Assembly: GCF_004362395.1 (NCBI RefSeq)
Contig: NZ_SNWE01000020.1
Span: 1-64,000 of the forward strand
DNA length: 64,000 bases
Reading direction: 5' to 3'
DNA from: Salegentibacter sp. 24
GTDB taxonomy: Bacteria; Bacteroidota; Bacteroidia; Flavobacteriales; Flavobacteriaceae
The position numbers and the translations under genes were made by a program. Under the pieces are notes generated by a model. That model saw nothing but the letters and a program-made list of their open reading frames with translations. It did no database searches and was not told the origin of the DNA. Every line of letters starts with the position of its first letter. The stretch's first letter is position 1. Of this stretch, positions 33,104-41,505 are shown piece by piece.

Positions 33104-36100
33104 CTAATCTTTAATGCTTACAAGCTCATAGACACAAGGAATCACTACAAGATTCAAAACGGTTGCAGAAAGCAATCCACCAAGTATGACCACGGCCATC
33201 GGACTCTGGATTTCACTTCCCGGCTCCCCTCCTTTTAAGGCTAGCGGAATAAGTGCAAGGCCCGTTGTAAATGCCGTCATCAGGATAGGATTTAGTCTGT
33301 CGAGCGCTCCGGATTTGATGAGTTCATAACCTTTAAGTCCCTCTTTCCGAAGATCTTCATATCTCGATACCAGTAAAATTCCGTTTCGCGTAGCGATCCC
33401 AAACAAACTGATAAATCCTATTGTGGTAGCAATGCTAACAATCCCGGAAGTAAAGTACACGATTAGGATACCACCTATCAGCGCGAGTGGCAGGTTGATG
33501 AGTACGACAAAAGCTAGTTTCACATTATTAAATTCAAAATACAATAATAGGAAAATCACGAAGATCGCAATAATGGCAGAGATCAAAAGCATTTGTGAGG
33601 CTCTCGACTCGCTTTCAAACTGCCCGCCATATTGTATCCGGTAACCTTCAGGGATAGTAACAGAAGAATTCACGGTTTCACGAATTTCTTCCACCGCACT
33701 CCTTAGATCGCGTCCTTGAACATTGGCAGCAACAACAATCTTACGTTGTACATCTTCCCGGCTTATAGTATTAGGGCTACTTACAGAGGACACATTCGCC
33801 AACTGTTCAAGTGGAACTTGTGAACCATTTGGCAAACCTATCAAAGCGGTTTTGATCTTCTCAATGCTGTTTCTCACATCCTCCTTATATCGAACCACAA
33901 GATCAAAATACTTCTGACCTTCATAAATCTCACCTACCGCGTGGCCTGCAAAGGCCACATCAACCTGTTCCATTAACTGACCAACGCTCATTCCGTAGGC
34001 TGAAAGAATCTGGCGTTTTGGTGAAATCTTGATCTGCGGTACTTCAATCTGCTGATCAACAGCTACATCAACGAGTCCTTCGATTGGAGTAATATTCTGT
34101 TCCACACTTTTACCAATTTCATATAGTTGCTGAAGATCGGGTCCAAATATCTTAATTGCGATATTGGCCCTGGTTCCCGAGAGCATATGGTCAATACGGT
34201 GGGCAATGGGCTGCCCCAACGTTATATTAACTCCTGGAACTATACTTAGCTTTTCCCGTACATCTTCAAAAAATTCCTCTTTGGATTTATCTTCCAGAGA
34301 AAACGGTACATCTATCTCAGCGGCATTTACTCCCTGTGCATGCTCGTCCAATTCTGCCCTTCCTGTCCTTCTGGTTACCACCTCTACTTCGGGCATTTCA
34401 AGTAATAATTGCTCTACCTGCTTCCCTGTCTTATTGCTTTCTTCAAGCGACATAGCGGGAGGACCTACCACACTTATCACCATCGACCCCTCGTTGAATT
34501 CGGGAAGAAAACTTCTGCCTAATTGGGTAAATAAGGCGATGCTTAGAAAAAAGGCAACTACTGTTACCAGAATCACTGTTTTAGGAATTTTAAGAGCACG
34601 ATTTAATGTGGCAGCATATCGTCGCTCCAACCATTTTTCTACCTTGGTTCCTTCAGCCTGCTTTTTTAACATTTTCTCCTTTTTCAAAAGATAGGTACAT
34701 AATACCGGGGTAACCGTAACAGCTACAAACAATGAGGTTAATACGGAAGTTATAAAAGCAATCCCGAGAGGTTTTAGTAGACGACCTTCCATCCCTCCAA
34801 GAAAAAAAAGCGGTATAAAAGAGACGATTATAATAAGGGTTGCTATAATGATAGAACTTCTAATTTCAACCGAAGCTTCCCGTACCACAGTTATCACTGA
34901 CTGTCTTTCAGCTTTAGGTTTTCGAATATTCTCGCGCAGTCGCTTATAAACGTTTTCCACATCAATGATGGCATCATCCACCAGGGCTCCGATTGCAATA
35001 GCCATTCCACCTAAACTCATTGTATTGATCGTGTAACCCAGCATATTCAGGACGATAATCGATACTAATAATGAGATTGGGATTGCCAGAAGTGAGATTA
35101 GAGTGGTACGCCAATTCATCAGAAAAATGAATAATACAATAGCCACAAAAAAAGCTCCTTCAAGCAGGGTCATATTCAGGTTACTGATCGAGGCGTCAAT
35201 AAAATCTGCCTGGCGGAAGATTTGACTCTTTATTTCCACGCTTTCCGGAAGACTTGTTTCCATTTCGGCAATGGCTACATCCAATCTTTCAGTTAGTTCC
35301 AGGGTATTTACATCGGGTTGCTTGGAAATGGTAAGAATAACTGCCGGCTTCGCGTTCAGGGAGGCATCTCCAATCTTATCTGCAGCTCCTATTTTTACTT
35401 CCGCTACATCCTTTATCTTAATGCTCTGTCCGTTCACTTGTTTTACTACGGCTTCCTCCAAGTCTTCTATCGAGTAAGCCCTACCATCTCCGTTAATGAT
35501 ATATTGATTCCCATACTGGTTAAGAAAACCGCCAGGAGCATTGATATTTGCCTCTTTAACCTTCTCAGTTAATTCCTCCAGGCTTACATCATAATATTTC
35601 ATTTTTTCGGGATCAGCCAAAACCTGGTATTGCTTATAATCTCCGCCGATTACCACCACATTGGCAATCCCTCCGATGGCTTTGATCCGGGGACGAATTT
35701 GCCAATCAGATAAGGTTCTCAACTCCATTGGGCTTAGACTGTCTGAGGTTATTCCCAATAACATTACTTCTCCCATAATGGAGGAGATAGGTGCCATGGT
35801 AGGAGCTCCTATTCCGGAGGGAAGGTTTTCACGAACCATCGGAATACGCTCACTCACGATCTGTCGTGCCTTATATATATCGGTACCCCAGTCGAATTCA
35901 ACCCACACAATTGAAATTCCTGCGGCTGAAGAAGAACGAATCCTTCTTACATTTGGCGAACCGTTCATAGCAGTTTCAAGCTGGTAGGTCACCAGTTTCT
36001 CTACCTCCTCGCTCTCCATTCCGTGAGCTTCTGTTAATATAGTCACTGTAGGTGCGGTTAGGTCGGGGAATACATCAACGTTCATATTACGTGCAAGGTA

Positions 36101-36184
36101 AAACCCAGTAACGCTTAGCACTACTGCTGCCAGAAGAACTAAAATCCGATTTTGAAGCGAAATTGACAATATTTTATTTAACAT
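33104..36184 (-). CDS. RND efflux transporter, heavy-metal (CusA/CzcA-like) group
   Basis: A 1026-aa inner-membrane transporter with twelve predicted membrane helices and two large periplasmic loops. TM1 is at the N-terminus (LVLLAAVVLSVTGFYLA). The central block AIAIGALVDDAIIDVENVYKRLREN is the TM4 motif, here with D-D rather than the single Asp patterns described for CzcA or CusA. The adjacent genes encode His-rich proteins, an adaptor and a TolC-type channel, so it should export metal ions from the periplasm. The metal cannot be assigned from the motif. The length is close to other HME proteins. Confidence 0.9.
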   Translation of the reverse strand: MLNKILSISLQNRILVLLAAVVLSVTGFYLARNMNVDVFPDLTAPTVTILTEAHGMESEEVEKLVTYQLETAMNGSPNVRRIRSSSAAGISIVWVEFDWGTDIYKARQIVSERIPMVRENLPSGIGAPTMAPISSIMGEVMLLGITSDSLSPMELRTLSDWQIRPRIKAIGGIANVVVIGGDYKQYQVLADPEKMKYYDVSLEELTEKVKEANINAPGGFLNQYGNQYIINGDGRAYSIEDLEEAVVKQVNGQSIKIKDVAEVKIGAADKIGDASLNAKPAVILTISKQPDVNTLELTERLDVAIAEMETSLPESVEIKSQIFRQADFIDASISNLNMTLLEGAFFVAIVLFIFLMNWRTTLISLLAIPISLLVSIIVLNMLGYTINTMSLGGMAIAIGALVDDAIIDVENVYKRLRENIRKPKAERQSVITVVREASVEIRSSIIIATLIIIVSFIPLFFLGGMEGRLLKPLGIAFITSVLTSLFVAVTVTPVLCTYLLKKEKMLKKQAEGTKVEKWLERRYAATLNRALKIPKTVILVTVVAFFLSIALFTQLGRSFLPEFNEGSMVISVVGPPAMSLEESNKTGKQVEQLLLEMPEVEVVTRRTGRAELDEHAQGVNAAEIDVPFSLEDKSKEEFFEDVREKLSIVPGVNITLGQPIAHRIDHMLSGTRANIAIKIFGPDLQQLYEIGKSVEQNITPIEGLVDVAVDQQIEVPQIKISPKRQILSAYGMSVGQLMEQVDVAFAGHAVGEIYEGQKYFDLVVRYKEDVRNSIEKIKTALIGLPNGSQVPLEQLANVSSVSSPNTISREDVQRKIVVAANVQGRDLRSAVEEIRETVNSSVTIPEGYRIQYGGQFESESRASQMLLISAIIAIFVIFLLLYFEFNNVKLAFVVLINLPLALIGGILIVYFTSGIVSIATTIGFISLFGIATRNGILLVSRYEDLRKEGLKGYELIKSGALDRLNPILMTAFTTGLALIPLALKGGEPGSEIQSPMAVVILGGLLSATVLNLVVIPCVYELVSIKD

Positions 36185-36194
36185 CTAATAGAAT

Positions 36195-37703
36195 TTAGTG
36201 TTGGTGACCATGCCCTGGTGTTTGTTCCGACATCGAAGCCATCTTCACCTGGTAGTTACCTGTAGTTACTACAATTTCTCCAGCCTCAAGGCCGCTAAGC
36301 ACCTGTACATTTTTTCCGTTTCGTTTCCCAATCTTTACCGTTCTTTTTTCGAAACTTTCTCCACCAGTTTGTACGATCACAGAAAAATTACCGTAATCTT
36401 CAAGTAGTGCGGCTTCTGGCACCACAATTCCAGTTTCAGCTTTCCCAAGAGCGATCTGCACTTCGGTAAAACTACCTTCAGGCATTTCAACCACTTGGTT
36501 TACATTGATATATACAGGAATCATTGGTTTATGGTCTTCCACTTCCTTGCCTACGGAAACAATAGACCCATCTTCAATTTCATTCCAACTTTCTTGGTCC
36601 CCTTTATACCAGATATTAGCGATGGATTCCTTGCTCGGGTTATGAGATGCACTTAATTGTGTTTTCAGTAGCTTTGATCTATCCGTTCCTATAGTGATAA
36701 GATTCGCTCCCTGTTCAACATAATCCCCATTAGAGGTGTTGATGGATTTAATAAAGCCTTCAAAAGGGGCACGGATCTGCTTACCGCCTGCTCCGTAATT
36801 AGAAGCAAGTGCCCGGTAATTTGATTCAGCTACACGAAAGTCACTTTCTACCTTTTCAAATTCTGACTTTGGAACGATCTTATCCTTATAGAGTTCCTTC
36901 TTTCGTTCGTACTCAGCTTTCGCCTGCTCGTACCTGGCTTTAGCCTGCGTGATCTCCGCCTGAATATTATTGGAAGAAAGTCCTTCACTGCTTAAATTCA
37001 TCAGCAATTGACCTTTTTTTACTTCACTACCTTCCGTTAAATTTTCTGAAACGAAATTCACCATTCCGTTGGCTCCTGCGGCAAGGGTTTTGTAGGTTCC
37101 CGGTGCCGCCTGCCAGACTCCCGAAGTATGAACGATGTTATAGACTTCACCTTTAGTCACAGGTTCGGTTTGAAAATCGATCTGCCAGGCCTGCTCCTTC
37201 AAAAAACTGATATCGCCATCTTTAGCTTCCACTACATTTTCTGAAGCTTCCGCAGCCGAGCCATACACTTGCACGTCTTCAATCACAATTCTGTCCGAAT
37301 ACTTAGGAGTTTTGAGGTCAAAAACTAGGTCGTATGTACCCGACTCCTTCGGTTGTAAGGCGGGAGAAAAAATTCCGGGCGAAGAAGGTGCTTCCACTGT
37401 ATGGCGGATTCCGCTTTTTCCTTTAATGAGACTCACCGTAACCGATCCATTTCTAACTGGCTGGTGCTCATCCAGAATAGTGAAATGAGCAGCAAATTCG
37501 CTAGTTTCACCTTCCACTAAAGCTGGAAACTCTACAAAAAGTTCTGTCTGGTTTGACCAGATGGTCTTGCTTATTACCGGAACTCCCGAGTCAAGGTGGT
37601 TTCCTTCTGCATCGTGCGGGTGATCTTCCTCTGCATTATTTGCGCAGGAAAAAAGCAAAACCGAGATGCATACTATAAAAATATATCTCATATCTGATTT
37701 CAA
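36195..37703 (-). CDS. RND periplasmic adaptor (CusB-like) lipoprotein
   Basis: A 502-aa membrane-fusion protein with lipoprotein signal (MRYIFIVCISVLLFSC), a His-containing N-terminal segment (EDHPHDAEGNHLD), an Ig-like insert (VEFPALVEGETSEFAAHFTI) and the usual adaptor order: lipoyl halves (GANGMVNF and IRAPFEGFI), coiled hairpin (ITQAKARYEQAKAEYERKKELY), beta-barrel and membrane-proximal domain. It ends GHGHQH, a possible metal-binding tail. It bridges the RND transporter (10 bp downstream) and the TolC-type channel. Confidence 0.9.
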   Translation of the reverse strand: MKSDMRYIFIVCISVLLFSCANNAEEDHPHDAEGNHLDSGVPVISKTIWSNQTELFVEFPALVEGETSEFAAHFTILDEHQPVRNGSVTVSLIKGKSGIRHTVEAPSSPGIFSPALQPKESGTYDLVFDLKTPKYSDRIVIEDVQVYGSAAEASENVVEAKDGDISFLKEQAWQIDFQTEPVTKGEVYNIVHTSGVWQAAPGTYKTLAAGANGMVNFVSENLTEGSEVKKGQLLMNLSSEGLSSNNIQAEITQAKARYEQAKAEYERKKELYKDKIVPKSEFEKVESDFRVAESNYRALASNYGAGGKQIRAPFEGFIKSINTSNGDYVEQGANLITIGTDRSKLLKTQLSASHNPSKESIANIWYKGDQESWNEIEDGSIVSVGKEVEDHKPMIPVYINVNQVVEMPEGSFTEVQIALGKAETGIVVPEAALLEDYGNFSVIVQTGGESFEKRTVKIGKRNGKNVQVLSGLEAGEIVVTTGNYQVKMASMSEQTPGHGHQH

Positions 37704-37706
37704 ATT

Positions 37707-37988
37707 TTAGTGAGCTTCGTGCTCAGTGCCGTCATCATGTGTATGTTGATCCGATTCCTTTTGGATATCAAGTGAATCCTCACCAACCTTAAACTCTTCC
37801 TGTTCCATATGATCTTCGTTTATATGACTGCCGTCTTGATTATGCGGATGTCCATGCTCTTCTTCCTCATGAGCGTGAGCATCTGCGCCTTCTTTATGTT
37901 CGTGTCCGTGGTCTTCATTAGCCGTATCGCGACAAGCCGAAAAACCAAATACTATTATTGATGCGATAAATAAATTCTTGAAATTCAT
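37707..37988 (-). CDS. Histidine-rich periplasmic lipoprotein (93 aa)
   Basis: A short lipoprotein (MNFKNLFIASIIVFGFSAC) with 14 His in the remaining 74 residues, many in HxH pairs interleaved with Asp/Glu. The composition resembles metal-buffering periplasmic proteins. It lies 3 bp before the adaptor gene in the efflux operon and probably captures metal in the periplasm. No known domain is visible. Confidence 0.75.
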   Translation of the reverse strand: MNFKNLFIASIIVFGFSACRDTANEDHGHEHKEGADAHAHEEEEHGHPHNQDGSHINEDHMEQEEFKVGEDSLDIQKESDQHTHDDGTEHEAH

Positions 37989-38004
37989 AATATTTAAATT
38001 TAGA

Positions 38005-39189
38005 TTATAATTGATGTTTTAAAAGTTCTGCTTTTAGCTGAAGAAGTTCTTTTTCCATCTCCAGCATATTGTTATAGGCCTGCCGGTAAAATTCAACTTC
38101 CCGGTAATAATCCATAAATGAGAATTCACCCAGCTCGTAGGCTTTAAACAAAAGTTCTTCGGAATTCAGTTCCCTAAAGGTCTCCCGGTATTCCTCGTAT
38201 TTTCTCTTTAACAACTGATATTGCTGATAGTTTTCCTGAAACCTGGTATAAAGCTCGGCAGTTTCAGCCCCCGTTTTAGCCTGGGCAAATTCCAAATTAG
38301 CTTTGGCCGCTTTCACCTTATTCTTACTATTCCAAAGCGGGATTGAAAGACCGCCTAAAAAGCCGGAATAATTACTGGAATTCACTCCCTGATAATTATA
38401 ACCAATGCTTAGGTCCGGAAGGATCTTACTTTTTTCCAGTTTCACCTGCTGCAGGGCAAGATTCTCTCGAGCTTTGAATTGCTGAATTTCGGCATCATGC
38501 GAAAGTTTCTCTTCCCACAGAATTTGCATTTCGGCCAGTTCAGAATCTACGAAAAATTGGCCCTGATCTGCCTCAATTACATTTCCACCGTTCAATTTCT
38601 GAAGTTCCAGCAATGTGTTGCTGATCCTGATGTTGATCCGGTCCAACTCGAACTGCTCCTGTAACCAGGCCACTTTGGCTTTATGCAATTCCAGGATGCC
38701 GATTTGTTCTTCATCGAATAAACGCTGTATCTGATCATATACCTGTTTGGCCTGCTCTACTCTTTTTTTTTCTAGTTTCTTTCGTTTCTGTAAAATTTGT
38801 AATTCCAGAAGCTGTTTCTTGGCATTCAGTAATACTTTCTGACGTACCATTTCATACTCCAGTTCTAACAATTCTTTCTGCTTTTCTATTCGTTTACTTC
38901 GGGCTCCGTAAACCGTGGGAAATTCAAATCGCTGAGAGATCTGATATTCATAATAATCATCGGTCTGGTGCTCTCCGAAAGGAAGATAGAAGGCAGATAC
39001 CTGTGGATCTTGAAGGTTATTCTCGGTTTTATTACCTAGATTCTGACTAGCTATATAGGATTGATAAGCCTTAAGCTCTCTGTTATTCTGGCTTATCTGC
39101 TGCAAAATATCATTTATCCCTGTAGCTTGAGCAAATGAACCTATAGAGATAAGTATCCCGCATAAAGCAGAAACTATATATCTGTACAT
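38005..39189 (-). CDS. TolC-family outer-membrane channel
   Basis: A 394-aa protein with signal peptide (MYRYIVSALCGILISIGSFAQ) and two long alpha-hairpins rich in Glu/Gln/Leu (KTENNLQDPQVSAFYLPFG; LLQLKAELLKHQL), the CusC/TolC architecture. It forms the outer-membrane duct of the efflux complex. The order of the operon (His-rich, TolC, His-rich, adaptor, RND) supports one tripartite pump. Confidence 0.88.
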   Translation of the reverse strand: MYRYIVSALCGILISIGSFAQATGINDILQQISQNNRELKAYQSYIASQNLGNKTENNLQDPQVSAFYLPFGEHQTDDYYEYQISQRFEFPTVYGARSKRIEKQKELLELEYEMVRQKVLLNAKKQLLELQILQKRKKLEKKRVEQAKQVYDQIQRLFDEEQIGILELHKAKVAWLQEQFELDRINIRISNTLLELQKLNGGNVIEADQGQFFVDSELAEMQILWEEKLSHDAEIQQFKARENLALQQVKLEKSKILPDLSIGYNYQGVNSSNYSGFLGGLSIPLWNSKNKVKAAKANLEFAQAKTGAETAELYTRFQENYQQYQLLKRKYEEYRETFRELNSEELLFKAYELGEFSFMDYYREVEFYRQAYNNMLEMEKELLQLKAELLKHQL

Positions 39190-39261
39190 AGTTTTTGATT
39201 TTAGTTTAATCTATTTAATAAAGGTAGGCCCGCTAATTCTTAGCAGCCTGGCTAGATATAA

Positions 39262-39696
39262 TTAAACTAATTCTGGAGGTCCCCGAAGTGACTGTAAGAA
39301 TAAATATGAGTTAAAATATTCATTGGGAGGCTGATAAATTCCAGATTTTTTTGAATCCTTATCTGCTAAAACCAAATTCTCCAAATAGAATTTATTTAAA
39401 AAGTTCTTTTTGGTTTCTTTGTTTTCAACTCTGAAATCTTCGGTAGATTCCTTTATAACAGGAATTTCATTGGAAGTACCCGTATGAGAATGAATGGCCA
39501 GCAGATAAGACAAGAATCCATTCTGTTTATCTTCCTGCTTCCTTTCGTGGTGATGATCTTCACCGGAATGTTGATGTGCAATTTTTTTGCTTTCCTTTTG
39601 ATGCTCATGATGCGCATGAGGTATGATCTGATGAAACGACATCAGAATAAAGATCCCTAGAAGGAAAAAAGCTTTTATTTGAGATTTAACTCGCAC
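39262..39696 (-). CDS. Histidine-rich secreted/anchored protein (144 aa)
   Basis: First gene of the efflux operon, starting at GTG 39696. A hydrophobic N-terminal helix (AFFLLGIFILMSF) is followed by a cluster of His in the next 40 residues (PHAHHEHQ, AHQHSGEDHHHERK; 12 His in total). Similar small His-rich proteins often head Bacteroidota metal-efflux operons. The C-terminal half has no known domain. A sensor or buffer role in the periplasm is inferred. A full -7 box lies directly upstream, so the transcript may be nearly leaderless. Confidence 0.7.
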   Translation of the reverse strand: MRVKSQIKAFFLLGIFILMSFHQIIPHAHHEHQKESKKIAHQHSGEDHHHERKQEDKQNGFLSYLLAIHSHTGTSNEIPVIKESTEDFRVENKETKKNFLNKFYLENLVLADKDSKKSGIYQPPNEYFNSYLFLQSLRGPPELV

Positions 39697-39700
39697 CTTT

Positions 39701-39708
39701 CAAAGGTA
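39701..39708 (-). promoter_or_regulatory. -7 promoter box (TACCTTTG) of the efflux operon
   Basis: TACCTTTG fully matches TAnnTTTG and lies 5 bp from the GTG start of the His-rich first gene. No obvious -33 box is visible. It implies a very short leader, or that translation starts further downstream. Confidence 0.4.
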
Positions 39709-39789
39709 AAAATAAATACCTAGTTTTTTAACTATTTAAACAATATATGATATCCTAAAAATGATATTAAAAAATTTAAGTGAAAATAA

Positions 39790-39849
39790 ATAAGCCGACT
39801 CGTTAAAGTCGGCTTATCCCTTTGTGCGGGCGAGAGGACTCGAACCTCT
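39790..39849 (-). repeat. Middle tRNA-Leu 3'-end copy (att-like copy R2)
   Basis: The terminator hairpin (AAGCCGACT/AGTCGGCTT at 39792-39815) and the last 24 nt of the tRNA (TpsiC arm and 3' acceptor strand, 39825-39848) repeat 41282-41338 almost exactly. Similarity ends after CGAACCTC, inside the TpsiC arm, further 3' than in copy R1. It is not a functional tRNA. The gap 39850-40017 holds no gene. Confidence 0.85.
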
Positions 39850-40017
39850 ATCTAGTATTTGAAAAATCACCAGCTGCAAGTTGAATACGATGGATTAGAA
39901 ATAAAAATTTTGTAGGTTCATCGCAAAAGATATTGCCGAAGTAGTACAATTTTTCAATAAATGATTTTTCTTTGACAACCTATATTAGAAAAACCTCATT
40001 ATATTTTTTAGTAATTA

Positions 40018-40054
40018 TTCGAGAAATGTAGCAAAAATCACTATATTTCTCGAA
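40018..40054. promoter_or_regulatory. Inverted-repeat operator of the AbiE-type operon
   Basis: TTCGAGAAATGTAG at 40018-40031 and CTATATTTCTCGAA at 40041-40054 are inverted repeats with one mismatch in 14 bp and a 9-nt spacer. They end 12 bp before the AbiEi start codon. AbiEi antitoxins are known to bind inverted repeats in their own promoters, so this is the likely autoregulation site. Confidence 0.65.
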
Positions 40055-40066
40055 ATTTTACTAAAG

Positions 40067-40861
40067 GTGAGTTTAAGCGAATTTATAAAAGAGCGATTAT
40101 CCTATGAGGAATATGCTTTTACGTGGAATGAACTAGTTGAAGGAACGTCTGGTAAATCCGAATCCTTGATACGTAATGATCTTTATTATGCTGTGGGTAA
40201 TGGTGATGTTGTTTCCCTCCGGCATAAATTCTATTTAATTATTCCGCCTAGATATTCTCATTCCGGCAAACTACCAATTGAGCTATATATCGATAAACTG
40301 TTTAGTTTCCTAAATAGGAATTATTATTTAGGATTGTATTCGGCCGCGAGGTATTATGGAGCAAGCCATCAACAAATTCAAAAGGAGTATATACTTCACG
40401 ATAAAACTCCATTGCTTTCAGTCTCCAAAGGAGCTGTTAAACTCGACTTTTTTACCGTTTCCAACTGGCCAGAAAAAAATATCATAAATCGTAAAGGAGA
40501 TGCTGGAATATTTAAAATATCCAGTCCAGCATTAACAGCAGTCGATTTACTACACCATCAATCCAAAATTGGTGGGTTGAACAGAACACTTTCCATTTTA
40601 GAAGAGTTGTTCGAGGAAGTAGAAGTTTCGGATGTAAATGATCTGCTCTCTTGGTATTCCCAAAGAAGCGTATTGCAACGTTTTGGTTTTTTGCTAAATG
40701 AATACAATTCCAATTCTGAACCAGCCGAATTAATTTATAGTCATTTGAAGCTTCAAAAGTTTTATCCTGTTTTATTAAGTCCTAAATCGAATCAAAAAGC
40801 AGGTGCCGTCAACAATCGTTGGAAAGTGGATGTTAATATTAAAATGGAAAGTGATTTATGA
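40067..40861 (+). CDS. AbiEi-type antitoxin / transcriptional repressor
   Basis: A 264-aa protein starting at GTG. An N-terminal winged-helix region (FIKERLSYEEYAFTWNELVEG..SESLIRNDLYYAVGNGDVVSLR) is followed by the AbiEi core: YYLGLYSAARYYGASHQQ, FFTVSNWPEKNI and FKISSPALTAVDLLHH. The family neutralises a nucleotidyltransferase toxin and represses its own promoter. The gene overlaps the toxin gene by 4 nt (ATGA). It looks intact, unlike its partner. Confidence 0.88.
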   Translation: MSLSEFIKERLSYEEYAFTWNELVEGTSGKSESLIRNDLYYAVGNGDVVSLRHKFYLIIPPRYSHSGKLPIELYIDKLFSFLNRNYYLGLYSAARYYGASHQQIQKEYILHDKTPLLSVSKGAVKLDFFTVSNWPEKNIINRKGDAGIFKISSPALTAVDLLHHQSKIGGLNRTLSILEELFEEVEVSDVNDLLSWYSQRSVLQRFGFLLNEYNSNSEPAELIYSHLKLQKFYPVLLSPKSNQKAGAVNNRWKVDVNIKMESDL

Positions 40862-41275
40862 TACCAAGACCAGATATAGCGAAATGGCAGGTGAATGCCC
40901 CCTGGAAAGAGTTTATGCAAGTCGAGCAAGATTTGGTGATCAGTAGGACGTTAGTGGAGTTATTTTCCGATGATTTTTTGAGGGAAAATTTAGCTTTTCG
41001 TGGAGGAACCGCACTACATAAACTTTACTTAAATCCTGCTCCAAGATATTCGGAAGATATTGACCTGGTGCAAATAAAACCGGGACCAATTAAACCAATT
41101 ATGAAACGGATAGGTGAAGTCCTTACTTTCTTTGAAGAAGAAAGGCGTACTCAAGTTAAAGGACACGGAGCAAAAGCACTATATCGATTCAATTCAGAAT
41201 ATGAGAATATCAGACTAAGGCTAAAAAACACAACAATTGGGCTTGATCCAAATGTTGTACCTATGTTGTACCAAA

Positions 41276-41305
41276 ATAAAAAAGCCGACTCGTTAAAGTC
41301 GGCTT
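41276..41305 (-). terminator. Terminator of tRNA-Leu
   Basis: AAGCCGACT and AGTCGGCTT pair around CGTTAA and are followed by TTTTTTAT on the minus strand, 9 bp after the tRNA 3' end. The same hairpin is copied in repeats R2 and, altered, in R1. Confidence 0.9.
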
Positions 41306-41314
41306 ATTCCTTGG

Positions 41315-41396
41315 TGCGGGCGAGAGGACTCGAACCTCCACACATTGCTGCACTAGATCCTAAGTCTAGCGTGTCTACCAATTCCACCACGCCCGC
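41315..41396 (-). tRNA. tRNA-Leu (anticodon UAG)
   Basis: An 82-nt gene starting GCGGGCGTGGTGGAATTGGT and ending CGCCCGC plus discriminator A, with no encoded CCA. The acceptor strands pair fully. The anticodon stem CTAGA/TCTAG encloses CTTAGGA, giving anticodon UAG. A long variable arm and TpsiC loop (GGTTCGAGTCC) confirm a class II tRNA-Leu. It is the attachment gene for the islands to its left. Confidence 0.97.
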
Positions 41397-41505
41397 ATTC
41401 AATATATTTGCTTGTTGTAAGCGGATGCAAATATACATAAATGTTTTAATTCACAAATAGTCTGGAAATATTTTTTTTACCTTTATCTCAGTTAAAAAAT
41501 AAAAT

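Larger units (their letters stand above)
32401..39849. mobile_element. Genomic island 1 at tRNA-Leu (metal-efflux island)
   Basis: The segment is bracketed by two partial copies of the tRNA-Leu 3' end plus terminator (32401-32481 and 39790-39849), in the same orientation as the intact tRNA gene at 41315-41396. It holds a truncated tyrosine recombinase and a five-gene RND metal-efflux operon. Integration at the 3' end of a tRNA, leaving displaced 3' copies on the distal side, is the classic pattern of integrative islands. The recombinase is broken, so the island appears immobile. Confidence 0.65.
39790..41396. mobile_element. Genomic island 2 at tRNA-Leu (AbiE-type island remnant)
   Basis: The segment runs from repeat R2 (39790-39849) to the intact tRNA-Leu gene. 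It contains only an AbiE-type antitoxin/toxin pair and its operator, and no recombinase. The toxin gene ends inside the terminator of the tRNA. It therefore looks like the residue of an island reduced to the few genes nearest the attachment site. Confidence 0.6.
40858..41460 (+). pseudogene. AbiEii-type nucleotidyltransferase toxin, C-terminally truncated
   Basis: Residues 1 to about 123 match the AbiEii/AbiGii family: AFRGGTALHKLYL (GG motif) and APRYSEDIDLVQI with the catalytic Asp pair. After about 41227 the reading continues through unrelated sequence, then through the antisense of the tRNA-Leu terminator and tRNA (KADSLKSAYSLVRARGLEPP), ending at 41460. Full-length homologues are about 280-300 aa and continue with helical motifs needed for catalysis. 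The gene was cut by recombination at the attachment site, and the real coding part ends near 41230-41280. Toxicity is probably lost. Confidence 0.82.

Noticed and set aside
41266-41281. Short direct repeat ATGTTGTACC near the toxin/tRNA junction as an attachment core
   Set aside because: Only about 10 bp and not present at the other tRNA copies, so it cannot be shown to be an attachment site.
41228-41460. The C-terminal 65 residues of the AbiEii frame as a real protein tail
   Set aside because: They are antisense readings of the tRNA-Leu terminator and tRNA gene.
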